Source: Cylindrospermum stagnale PCC 7417
GTDB taxonomy: Bacteria > Cyanobacteriota > Cyanobacteriia > Cyanobacteriales > Nostocaceae
Direction: 5' to 3'
Assembly: GCF_000317535.1 (NCBI RefSeq)
Contig: NC_019757.1
Location: 2,124,501-2,188,500, forward strand
Length of the DNA: 64,000 nt
Below the pieces are notes generated by a model. The model searched no databases and was not told the origin of the DNA. It worked only from the letters and a program-made list of their open reading frames with translations. Position numbers and translations under genes: made by a program. This document shows positions 57,283 to 64,000 of this stretch, piece after piece. The first letter of the stretch is position 1. Each line of letters starts with the position of its first letter.

Positions 57283-58428
57283 ATGACCTTATTTACTTTT
57301 GCTAACCCTACTGATCTAATTTTAGAAATCCCCACCATCAGCCAAAATCAAGCTTTTTCTCAGCCACATTCTCGCTATCAAGCTTATATTAATCAACTTT
57401 GCCTGGGTGCGGTTTTGCCGTGGTTGCAAGAGGAGTTAGCGCCGCAAGTACAGGTCTGGCCAAGTACTACTGCTTTAGCCAGTTTTTGGGAACTGGTAAA
57501 TGGAACGGCTCTGATATTGGATGCAACTCGATTGATCTTGGTTCCTAGTGAGGACATTGACTTGAGCGAATTGCGCGTACCCCAAGAATGGGTAGATATT
57601 CCCAGTTGGGCGGGTGATTATTATTTAGCGGTGCAAGTAGAACCTGATGAGGGCTATGTCAGGGTTTGGGGTTACTGCACCCATGCACAACTAAAGACAC
57701 AAGGTAGTTATGATCCTAGCGATCGCACTTATTCCCTAGATGCTAGTGACATGATCAACGACATTAATGTGTTAACCGTGTCCTTACAACTTTGCCCAGA
57801 CGCCGCCACACGTAGCACTATTGAACAATTACCACCCCTACTACAACCACAAGCAGAAAACCTAATTACCCGTCTGGGAAATCCAGAAATCATCACACCT
57901 CGTCTAGAGATCCCTTGGGCATTATGGTTCGGTTTAGTCGCACATGGCGGTTGGCGACAAAGCTTATATCAACGACGCTTAGGACTCCCAGAACAATGGT
58001 CAGTGATGCAATGGTTGCAAAGCGGTGTTTCTCTAGTTGCAGAAACTGTCGGTTGGGGACGTTTAAATTTGCAACAAACCGCTGCTGGGGCGCGGAGTGT
58101 ATCCGAAGTGCAAATACAACATCCCCTGTTTCGCCAAATTGAGATCGCAGGTCAATTGTACGAAATGCTGATTACACCACAAGCAGAACCAGAAGCGGGA
58201 GTTTGGCGCTTTGAATTGCGTCACGTCACCGTAGGTGCAGCGATTCCTGGTGGTTTTAAACTCAGACTACTCACCGAAGATTTACAACCCTTCCCTAACA
58301 ACGAAGCTATAGCCACCACAGCCGTAGAAGCACTTTTTATCGAAGTTGCTTTAGAACCTGGGGAAGGCATAGTCTGGGAAATAGAACCCCTACCCGAAAA
58401 TTATGACCGCGAAATCCTCAAATTTTAA
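57283..58428 (+). CDS. DUF1822 family protein
   Basis: From ATG 57283 the protein has 381 residues and starts MTLFTFANPTDLILEIPTIS, the usual DUF1822 opening. It contains AYINQLCLGAVLPWLQEELA and WVDIPSWAGDYYLAVQVEPD and ends with IVWEIEPLPENY. It is soluble, without signal or membrane segment. The family is found almost only in cyanobacteria and has no known function; members often sit beside a sigma-factor gene, as here, so a regulatory or partner role is conceivable. A TTG start at 57250 would lie in the heptameric repeat and is unlikely. Confidence 0.85.
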   Translation: MTLFTFANPTDLILEIPTISQNQAFSQPHSRYQAYINQLCLGAVLPWLQEELAPQVQVWPSTTALASFWELVNGTALILDATRLILVPSEDIDLSELRVPQEWVDIPSWAGDYYLAVQVEPDEGYVRVWGYCTHAQLKTQGSYDPSDRTYSLDASDMINDINVLTVSLQLCPDAATRSTIEQLPPLLQPQAENLITRLGNPEIITPRLEIPWALWFGLVAHGGWRQSLYQRRLGLPEQWSVMQWLQSGVSLVAETVGWGRLNLQQTAAGARSVSEVQIQHPLFRQIEIAGQLYEMLITPQAEPEAGVWRFELRHVTVGAAIPGGFKLRLLTEDLQPFPNNEAIATTAVEALFIEVALEPGEGIVWEIEPLPENYDREILKF

Positions 58429-58509
58429 GTCTACCCAAGAGGAAATCCCACCCTTGGAAGAGGTGGGATCAGTTTGAGGACAAAGGTACCCTACATTCCC
58501 TATCCAGAA

Positions 58510-59385
58510 CTAAATTGCCTTGATTCCGTTCTTTAAAAACTCTGGGGAATCAGGTTTTAGCAAACTACGCACAGCCTGTGCTAAATCCTGTTGTTGCAGT
58601 AAAGGTTCTCCCATCAGCACTGCATTAATACCAGCTTCTGCCATTAGCGATAAATCAGTAGGTGTATACAGCCCTGATTCAGTGGTGACGAGAATACCCA
58701 AGTTTTTTAGTTGCGATCGCCTAGCTGCCATCAATTGCTGAGTGATGCTAATATCAATGCTAAAGTCTCCAAGATTGCGATTATTAATTGATATTAAGCG
58801 TACATCATCCATTTTGAACAACCGATCCATTTCAGCCAAGCTATGAACTTCTATCAGCGCATTCATCCCCAAATAGTGAATCACACGCAAAAAGTTCTGG
58901 ATCTCCCGGTCTGTGAGAATAGCGGCGATTAGCAACACCGCATCTGCCCCCGCAGCCCGTGCTAAATAAATTTGGCACGGATCAAGGATAAAATCTTTGC
59001 ATAGTAGGGGTAATGCCACCCGATGGCGAATAGCACGCAGATGCTCAAAACCACCCTGAAAGAATTTCTGGTCAGTAACTACAGATATACAAGTCGCGCC
59101 ACCACGATCATAAGCTTGTGCGATCGCTATTGGGTCAAAGTCAGCCCTAATAATTCCTTGATTTGGTGATGCTTTTTTGACCTCTGCAATCAGGCTGGGT
59201 TTATTAGGACTCTGCTGCAAAGCGGTGAAGAAATCTCTTACAGTCGGGGCAGCAGTTAACTGGCGTTGCAAAGAAGCCAAAGACATCTCTTGCTGTATTT
59301 GTGCAACTTCTTGCTTTTTCTGCCACAAAATCTCTTTAAAAAGGGGTTGCAGACTGGCATTAGGGATAGTAACTGGGTAAGTCAT
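58510..59385 (-). CDS. trpC: indole-3-glycerol phosphate synthase
   Basis: The 291-residue protein is a complete TrpC TIM barrel: SLIAEVKKASPNQGIIRADF (catalytic Lys and phosphate binding), LPLLCKDFILDPCQIYLARA with the second catalytic Lys, DAVLLIAAIL, LISINNRNLGDFSID, and the C-terminal phosphate site TESGLYTPTDLSLM and INAVLMGEPLL. It converts carboxyphenylaminodeoxyribulose phosphate to indole-3-glycerol phosphate in tryptophan synthesis. It stands alone with no other trp gene, the usual scattered arrangement in cyanobacteria. All catalytic residues are present. Confidence 0.97.
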   Translation of the reverse strand: MTYPVTIPNASLQPLFKEILWQKKQEVAQIQQEMSLASLQRQLTAAPTVRDFFTALQQSPNKPSLIAEVKKASPNQGIIRADFDPIAIAQAYDRGGATCISVVTDQKFFQGGFEHLRAIRHRVALPLLCKDFILDPCQIYLARAAGADAVLLIAAILTDREIQNFLRVIHYLGMNALIEVHSLAEMDRLFKMDDVRLISINNRNLGDFSIDISITQQLMAARRSQLKNLGILVTTESGLYTPTDLSLMAEAGINAVLMGEPLLQQQDLAQAVRSLLKPDSPEFLKNGIKAI

Positions 59386-59405
59386 AAGCTACTAGGGATG
59401 GGGAC

Positions 59406-59440
59406 GAATTATGAATTATGAATTATGAATTATGAATTAT
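59406..59440. repeat. heptameric tandem repeat GAATTAT x5
   Basis: Five perfect copies of GAATTAT lie just upstream of trpC (minus strand), between it and the HetP-like gene. This is a typical STRR of heterocystous cyanobacteria. Confidence 0.9.
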
Positions 59441-59517
59441 GAAACTTCATCCTTCATTCTTTCCTCATGGAACTTTGTGAGCAACTTGCCAGGAGATAGC
59501 ATCAACTAATCAGATTA

Positions 59518-59805
59518 TTAGAAACGAATCCAGTTTGATTCGATGTCAAACATTTCGATATTTTTGGTATCAGTTTTATTTAACTTTGAACTATCAACTA
59601 GGCAGTTACTTTTGATAACTCGGATGTAGGTGCGATATGGTATATAGTCCATAGGGTTATAACCACCAAAACGAAGGATTAAAACACATGCCCAGGAGTA
59701 CTTACCAGCGATAATTGCTTTGACAATCTGTTCTATTTGTTCAGTATTAATTTTTTTACCGATTTGTGGATTATAACCAGTAATGTTTTGATTCATAGCA
59801 TGCAC
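59518..59805 (-). CDS. HetP-family heterocyst-development protein
   Basis: The 95-residue protein carries the HetP core: INTEQIEQIVKAIIAGKYSW, ACVLILRFGGYNPMDYIPYR and TYIRVIKSNC. HetP and its three Anabaena paralogues influence commitment to heterocyst formation downstream of HetR. The length is at the small end of the family, and about 25 C-terminal residues are unlike it. The start may be ATG 59805 or ATG 59796, three codons later. A GGAG lies just upstream (ctcc on the + strand). Which HetP homologue it is cannot be settled here. It is the best single marker that the organism differentiates heterocysts. Confidence 0.88.
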   Translation of the reverse strand: MHAMNQNITGYNPQIGKKINTEQIEQIVKAIIAGKYSWACVLILRFGGYNPMDYIPYRTYIRVIKSNCLVDSSKLNKTDTKNIEMFDIESNWIRF

Positions 59806-61317
59806 TCCTCTCTAGTAAATTAAAATCAGTTGATGTCTCGCAGAGTTTCCCCTTTCTTTGATTTAACCAAAAGAAAAGTTTTGTACTATGGCACAGCTCA
59901 ATAAGCACAAGACACTGCTTAGACAAACATCTGCTTGTACATAGACTTTCTTAAAGAATTATTCCTGGTTTATGTTTGTTTATCTTGAAAGTAGGGGCAG
60001 GTTTAACTAGCTAGTGCAGCATTTTCGTCTGCCTAATAGAGATCTAGTTAAGCCCACCCATACAGATTAACCGTATTGCAGAAGCAGCTTCTTCGTTAAG
60101 CCTACTCAAACTTCAGCAGCGGATACATGAACTATTTTTTGATAGATATGCCTATTCTTTCGCTGTTAGACTTTTCCGGCTGAACGCTTACACTCCCAGA
60201 GCCTCCCCCGATGTTGTAGCCAGTGAAGCGTGACATCCTACTAAGAAAAATCTTTAGGGTAACGCAGATATTTTTGGATAGCAGAAAATAATTAAGTGTT
60301 TGCTTCAAGCAAACAACCTATAGAACCTATAGAAGATGATGCCACATTGGCAATAACAAATTCTGGATCATAATTGTAATTTTTATTACTTTTGTCGCAC
60401 TAATTACGCAACTCATTGAGTTTAACGGATAAATCTCTATCTAGGGACAGTTGCTTGAGAAAAAAGTGAGAAATTGTCTGGGATAAATCATCTAAGTAAA
60501 GGTGACATAAAATACTTAATTCTGCCAGTATTGGCTTTGAGTCCAAATATTCCTAAATTCAAGCTTTGGTGTTACTGGATACATAGGTTCTTAACATTTT
60601 CTATTTCTTTTGGCAGATTGTTTAGTTTTATGCAAGTTATTACCTAAAAATTTGTATTTCTTTTGACGGATGCCTCTGCATATCCTTCTATAGTTAAATC
60701 CCTGAATGAGGAAATTCAGCGAAGTTAAGTTGATGAAACACAATTTGCCCATATCAGCCAGGAATCAGCGGGATAATGCATCTAAATTAGAATTGACAAA
60801 ATGATTTAAATGTGTATTTGAGTTTGAAGAATATCGATTCTCTTGACTGTATTAGCTTTAAAAGCTTATTAGCAATGTACTGGAACAGAAGCTAGATAAG
60901 ACTAGGCAGTAAATATACGGAGATAACTTCCTAGTAGAAAATAAATCACAGCTAAAATTGGCATATTTTCTCAAGTTATCAAAGTGTTAATAATACTGGT
61001 GTGAAAGTGGGTTCAAGAAAATATATCACCTGCCTAAAAACTTAGGGGTAAACCCTTATTGTCTCAAAGATTAAATTGGTTTATGCTAGATTTTTATATC
61101 TATAAAAACTGCTTAAATCGAGAAAGTAATACCAATTCTTTTTCTATGCAACCAAAGTGAAACTATTCATTCTTTATTGGTAGAATCAGTTTTATTGAAA
61201 TCCGATTAAATCTACTTAGATTTTTTATGTAATAGCACAATAATGATTTTAAGCAGTTGTGATTATCATCTCAATAATGGCTATAGTGCCCAATAATTAT
61301 CAGGAGTGAGTAGGGAT
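59806..61317. other. 1.5-kb region without a recognisable gene
   Basis: No coding region of note was found on either strand. Fragments such as AYPSIVKSLNEEIQR (60668-60730) might be remnants, but they are too short to assign. At 61044-61057 an imperfect palindrome AGGGGTAAACCCTT recalls HetR sites. The region should contain the promoters of the HetP-like gene (left) and the sensor kinase (right) and could hide an untranslated RNA. Confidence 0.45.
61044..61057. promoter_or_regulatory. HetR-site-like palindrome
   Basis: AGGGGT and ACCCTT form an inverted repeat (5 of 6) with two central bases. The reported HetR target near hetP has an AGGGGTCTAACCCCT core; this site is one base shorter and less symmetric. 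It lies about 260 bases before the sensor kinase gene and about 1.2 kb from the HetP-like gene. Binding is unproven. Confidence 0.25.
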
Positions 61318-62430
61318 ATGAATTCTGGCGACTATACGTTAGTTCAATCCAACTCTCAATTGGCACAGCAGCCAGACGTAGAGTTGACATTTGCTGATTT
61401 TCTGATCAATCAAGCTGTAGATTCTGCCTTCTGCTTAGAAGAAAATGCGCGGTTTATTTATGTCAATGATGCTACTTGTCAGATGACAAAATACTCCCGT
61501 GAAGAATTACTTTCTATGACCTTGGCTGACATAGATATAGACTTTTCGCTACAGGATTGGTCAGAGAAATGGAGAGTTCTAGTAACCAGTAAAACACGAA
61601 ATTCTCTCACCTTTAAATCTCGCTGTCGAACAAAGGGAGGGCGAATATTTTTGGTGGAAATAGCCATTACCTATGTAAAAGACCAAGGTAGAGAGTTTAG
61701 CTGTGCTTTTGCGCGAGACAAAAGTGATAGTGAACTCAGAGCCAATTTTGTTTCTACGGTCTGCCATCAATTCCGCACGCCGCTAAATATTGTTTCCTTT
61801 TCTAATAGCTTACTTAAACGGCATATCGATGAATGGACTGAGGATAAAATAAAACCATTACTAGACCACATTCAAACTGCTGTTGAACAACTCAGTCAGA
61901 TGTTAGATGATATTCTATTTTTGGCGAAGGCAGAAGCAATAAAACTCAACTTTGAGCCAAAACCGCTCGATTTGGTGCAGTTCTGTGATGATTTATTGGC
62001 ACAAATGCGGATGAGCACTAGCCATAACTTTATCAAATTTGTCAATCTAGGTAACTGTTTAATAGCCTCGATCGATAAAAAACTGCTGGAGCCGATTTTG
62101 AATAACTTACTCGACAATGCAATTAAGTATTCTCCCCTAGGCAGTGTGATTGAGTTAAAACTTGCTTGTGAGGATGGGAAAATAATTTTCCAGGTGAAAG
62201 ATACGGGTATTGGCATTCCCCCAGTAGATCAACAAAGACTATTTGAGCCATTTTATCGGGGCAGCAATATTGCTCATATCCCCGGTACTGGACTAGGACT
62301 ATCAATTGTCAAAAATCTTGTCGACTTACATGGTGGTCAAATTATGGTGGTCAGTGAAGTTGGTGTCGGCACTACGTTTACTGTAATGCTGCCATCAGTC
62401 AAATTACCTTTTACTGGTTCTGAGACTTGA
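61318..62430 (+). CDS. PAS-domain sensor histidine kinase
   Basis: From ATG 61318 the protein has 370 residues: a PAS domain (~25-140; FCLEENARFIYVNDATCQMT, RIFLVEIAITYVKD), then HisKA with phospho-acceptor in VSTVCHQFRTPLNIVSFSNS and HATPase motifs NNLLDNAIKYSP, VKDTGIGIPPVDQQ and GTGLGLSIVKNL. It is soluble. The next gene on the same strand is a REC-AraC regulator, 257 bases on, which is the likely partner. A GTG start four codons upstream is possible, but it would touch the GGAG that suits the ATG better. The signal is unknown. Confidence 0.92.
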   Translation: MNSGDYTLVQSNSQLAQQPDVELTFADFLINQAVDSAFCLEENARFIYVNDATCQMTKYSREELLSMTLADIDIDFSLQDWSEKWRVLVTSKTRNSLTFKSRCRTKGGRIFLVEIAITYVKDQGREFSCAFARDKSDSELRANFVSTVCHQFRTPLNIVSFSNSLLKRHIDEWTEDKIKPLLDHIQTAVEQLSQMLDDILFLAKAEAIKLNFEPKPLDLVQFCDDLLAQMRMSTSHNFIKFVNLGNCLIASIDKKLLEPILNNLLDNAIKYSPLGSVIELKLACEDGKIIFQVKDTGIGIPPVDQQRLFEPFYRGSNIAHIPGTGLGLSIVKNLVDLHGGQIMVVSEVGVGTTFTVMLPSVKLPFTGSET

Positions 62431-62462
62431 GTTGTCACAACTATGGCCATGCTCATTATCGA

Positions 62463-62532
62463 ATTTTAGATTTTAGATTTTAGATTTTAGATTTTAGATT
62501 TTAGATTTTAGATTTTGGATTTTGGATTTTGG
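62463..62532. repeat. heptameric tandem repeat ATTTTAG/ATTTTGG x10
   Basis: Seven copies of ATTTTAG and three of ATTTTGG lie in tandem between the kinase and its probable response-regulator gene. The 30 bases that follow (62532-62561) match 38868-38897 at 27 positions, so the array is the head of a larger dispersed element. Confidence 0.9.
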
Positions 62533-62687
62533 ATTAAGAAGATAAATTCTAAAAATGATCCTAGCCCCTAGTTTCACATATGAAAAAATCCTCACATCCA
62601 AAATCTGGGCATTAAGTGATGTTTCTAATTAATACTCGGCACAGACTTTGGTAATCATTAAAAGCCAAAAACTATAGTGGTAGAAAA

Positions 62688-63560
62688 ATGATGCACGAAT
62701 CGTCGAAAAAAATTCTCGTAATTGAAGATGATGCTGTTACCCGCAATCTCTTCTTAGACGGTCTTGAGGCTGAAGGTTTTGACACAATAAGCGCCGAAAA
62801 TGGTCTGGTTGGTATACAGCAAGCACAGGTGCACTTACCTGATTTGGTGATTTGCGATATTCTGATGCCGGATTTGGATGGTTACAGCGTTCTGAATATA
62901 CTGCGCCAAGATCCTCTAACAGCAATTATTCCTTTTATTTTCCTCACTGGCAGCTATGATAAGGCAGCTATTCGCAAAGGTATGGAGTTGGGAGCAGATG
63001 ACTATCTTACCAAACCCGCTACTGTAGATGAGTTGCTCAGAGCGATCGCTATCCGATTAGAAAAGCAATCTCTGATCAGGTACTTGTACGCGACTAATTC
63101 TCATCCAGCCTCGGAATCACTACCCTCATCGGTAACACCGGAGTTAATCTTTCCATCAGTTGCTCACCTCAAAGAAGTTTTCGACTTCATTGAAGCTCAT
63201 TTTCACCAAGGAATAACTTTGTCTGATGTGGCTGAGGCTGTGGGTTATTCATCGGCTTACTTGACTACCCAAGTAGCCAAGCTAACGGGAAATACGGTGA
63301 ATAACTGGATTGTTAAGCGCCGGATGGCAGCAGCACGCCCCTTACTCAAAGATACTAACAAGACCATTGAGCAAATTGCGACAAAACTAGGTTATCAAAA
63401 TGCCTGTCATTTCTCCCGCCAGTTTCGTCAACACCACGGGCTATCTCCAAAAATTTGGCGAAAGCAACAACAATTGCTTCAGGCTGCCAATAGTCCCAGG
63501 CTGCAATTGCTCAAAAGTCGCCCTCCAATAGTCAACCCTGTACCTTTAAGCCAAGGTTAA
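62688..63560 (+). CDS. response regulator with AraC-type DNA-binding domain
   Basis: The 290-residue protein has a receiver (ILVIEDDAVTRNLFLDGLEA, acceptor Asp in VICDILMPDLDG, Lys in DDYLTKPAT) and, after a linker, an AraC/XylS-type double helix-turn-helix (~165-270: ITLSDVAEAVGYSSAYLTTQ, IEQIATKLGYQNACHFSRQF). It should bind DNA when phosphorylated, most probably by the PAS kinase encoded just upstream. AraC outputs are uncommon among cyanobacterial regulators. The first ATG (62688) is followed by a second ATG at once; either may serve. The 3' end overlaps the convergent DUF3082 gene by four bases. Confidence 0.93.
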   Translation: MMHESSKKILVIEDDAVTRNLFLDGLEAEGFDTISAENGLVGIQQAQVHLPDLVICDILMPDLDGYSVLNILRQDPLTAIIPFIFLTGSYDKAAIRKGMELGADDYLTKPATVDELLRAIAIRLEKQSLIRYLYATNSHPASESLPSSVTPELIFPSVAHLKEVFDFIEAHFHQGITLSDVAEAVGYSSAYLTTQVAKLTGNTVNNWIVKRRMAAARPLLKDTNKTIEQIATKLGYQNACHFSRQFRQHHGLSPKIWRKQQQLLQAANSPRLQLLKSRPPIVNPVPLSQG

Positions 63561-63886
63561 TTTTCGCTACTCTTAGGCTTTTGTAACTGTTGCACTAACA
63601 ATTGCACCGCCAAGGCTAACAAACCAACAGCCACTAGACCAAATATGCCAGTTCCTAAGGCGACTACGCCTACAACTAGGGTACGCACCGCCGAGCCAAT
63701 ATTCACCACCATTGGGTTATCTGAACGGATTGGTTTGGTGGCAAAAGTCGTGGCGATCGCAATCATTAGAGTATACATGGCATATCCTAGCCCTCCGGAA
63801 AATGCTGCCCCAGTTACACAGCGTAATGGAGTTGGTGGTACTTGTCCGGAAGTATCTGTTTGTGGGGTGATATTCGGTTCACTCAT
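63557..63886 (-). CDS. DUF3082 membrane protein
   Basis: The 109-residue protein has a polar N-terminus followed by three hydrophobic stretches (~22-50, 65-80, 80-100): CVTGAAFSGGLGYAMYTLMI, TLVVGVVALGTGIFGLVAVG. It matches the cyanobacterial/plastid DUF3082 pattern, probably a thylakoid or inner-membrane protein; no function is known. It overlaps the AraC regulator gene by four bases at the 3' end, and its start lies six bases from the next minus-strand gene's stop, so it is probably in an operon with that gene. Confidence 0.85.
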   Translation of the reverse strand: MSEPNITPQTDTSGQVPPTPLRCVTGAAFSGGLGYAMYTLMIAIATTFATKPIRSDNPMVVNIGSAVRTLVVGVVALGTGIFGLVAVGLLALAVQLLVQQLQKPKSSEN

Positions 63887-63892
63887 AGGATT

Positions 63893-64000
63893 TTAGATTG
63901 GTACTATTTGAATTCCATGTGTAGTCGTCCGCGTCACAAACAATTCTAAATCCTCGTCAGGAATTGCCTGTCGCACGTTTAGCTTAATTGCTTCTGCAAG
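63893..64000 (-). CDS. C-terminal end of an unidentified protein (partial)
   Basis: The minus strand is open from the right edge to a TAA at 63893-63895. The visible 35 residues include AEAIKLNVRQAIPDEDLELF and end THGIQIVPI. This is probably the tail of a complete gene beyond the window. It is too short to identify. It would be transcribed before the DUF3082 gene with a six-base gap, so an operon is likely. Confidence 0.5.
   Translation of the reverse strand, partial: LAEAIKLNVRQAIPDEDLELFVTRTTTHGIQIVPI

Noticed and set aside
59806-61317. tRNA or known riboswitch in the long gene-free stretch
   Set aside because: No cloverleaf with a T-loop GTTCGAxxC motif or known riboswitch core was found by eye; a covariance-model search would be decisive.

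Overview
The window comes from a filamentous, heterocyst-type cyanobacterium (Nostoc/Anabaena/Calothrix-like). The evidence is a HetP-family protein (59518-59805), a psbA gene, a bidomain sucrose-phosphate synthase, an OprB/SLH porin, many GCGATCGC (HIP1) octamers, and 7-bp tandem repeats (STRRs) of the kind typical of Nostocales. No rRNA or tRNA gene was recognised.

Layout. 1-4.7 kb: end of an unknown gene, a small membrane protein, an Rrf2 regulator facing a hydrogenase-type maturation protease, a 413-aa protein of unknown function, a pentapeptide protein, an IscB remnant and a universal stress protein. 4.7-12.5 kb: a three-gene signalling operon with an 1869-aa hybrid kinase that starts with an OmpR-type regulator, then a single-domain receiver and a glutamine-amidotransferase-like protein. 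12.7-32.3 kb: a 3361-aa two-partner-secretion exoprotein ending in a CHAT protease, a small protein, a polysaccharide deacetylase, a caspase/nSTAND/WD40 protein and a secreted HEXXH plus VWD protein. 32.4-38.8 kb: an internally deleted IS605-type element, arfB, an OprB porin with a FecR-domain partner, a DUF4870 protein, a Gfo/Idh oxidoreductase and a retropepsin-like protease. 39.2-45.8 kb: a decayed nucleoside phosphorylase, an HAD phosphatase, a ComM-like ATPase, a Uma2 nuclease, two linked proteins sharing a Q-I-G-G motif and an Rpn nuclease. 45.8-51.4 kb: a HIT protein, psbA with a one-base frameshift, sucrose-phosphate synthase, recR without an ordinary start codon and a small hydrophilic protein. 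51.4-64 kb: a PAS-rich hybrid kinase, a duplicated-domain secreted protein, a group-3-like sigma factor with a DUF1822 protein, trpC, the HetP-like gene, a 1.5-kb gene-free stretch, a sensor kinase with a REC-AraC regulator, a DUF3082 protein and the end of another gene.

Most notable points. (1) An identical 24-bp sequence holding two TGAGGA half-sites 11 bp apart lies in two divergent promoter regions (3219-3242 and 4881-4904), next to a kinase that carries an OmpR-type DNA-binding domain; this suggests a small regulon. (2) Two caspase-superfamily proteins lie within a few kb of each other, one predicted to be secreted and one an ATPase-WD40 sensor. (3) Palindromic and tandem repeats have entered genes, both in frame (signal peptide of the giant exoprotein, WD40 protein) and destructively (phosphorylase). 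(4) Two transposon-derived nuclease families, IscB and TnpB, survive only as remnants. (5) psbA and recR each carry one defect that is either early decay or a sequence error.
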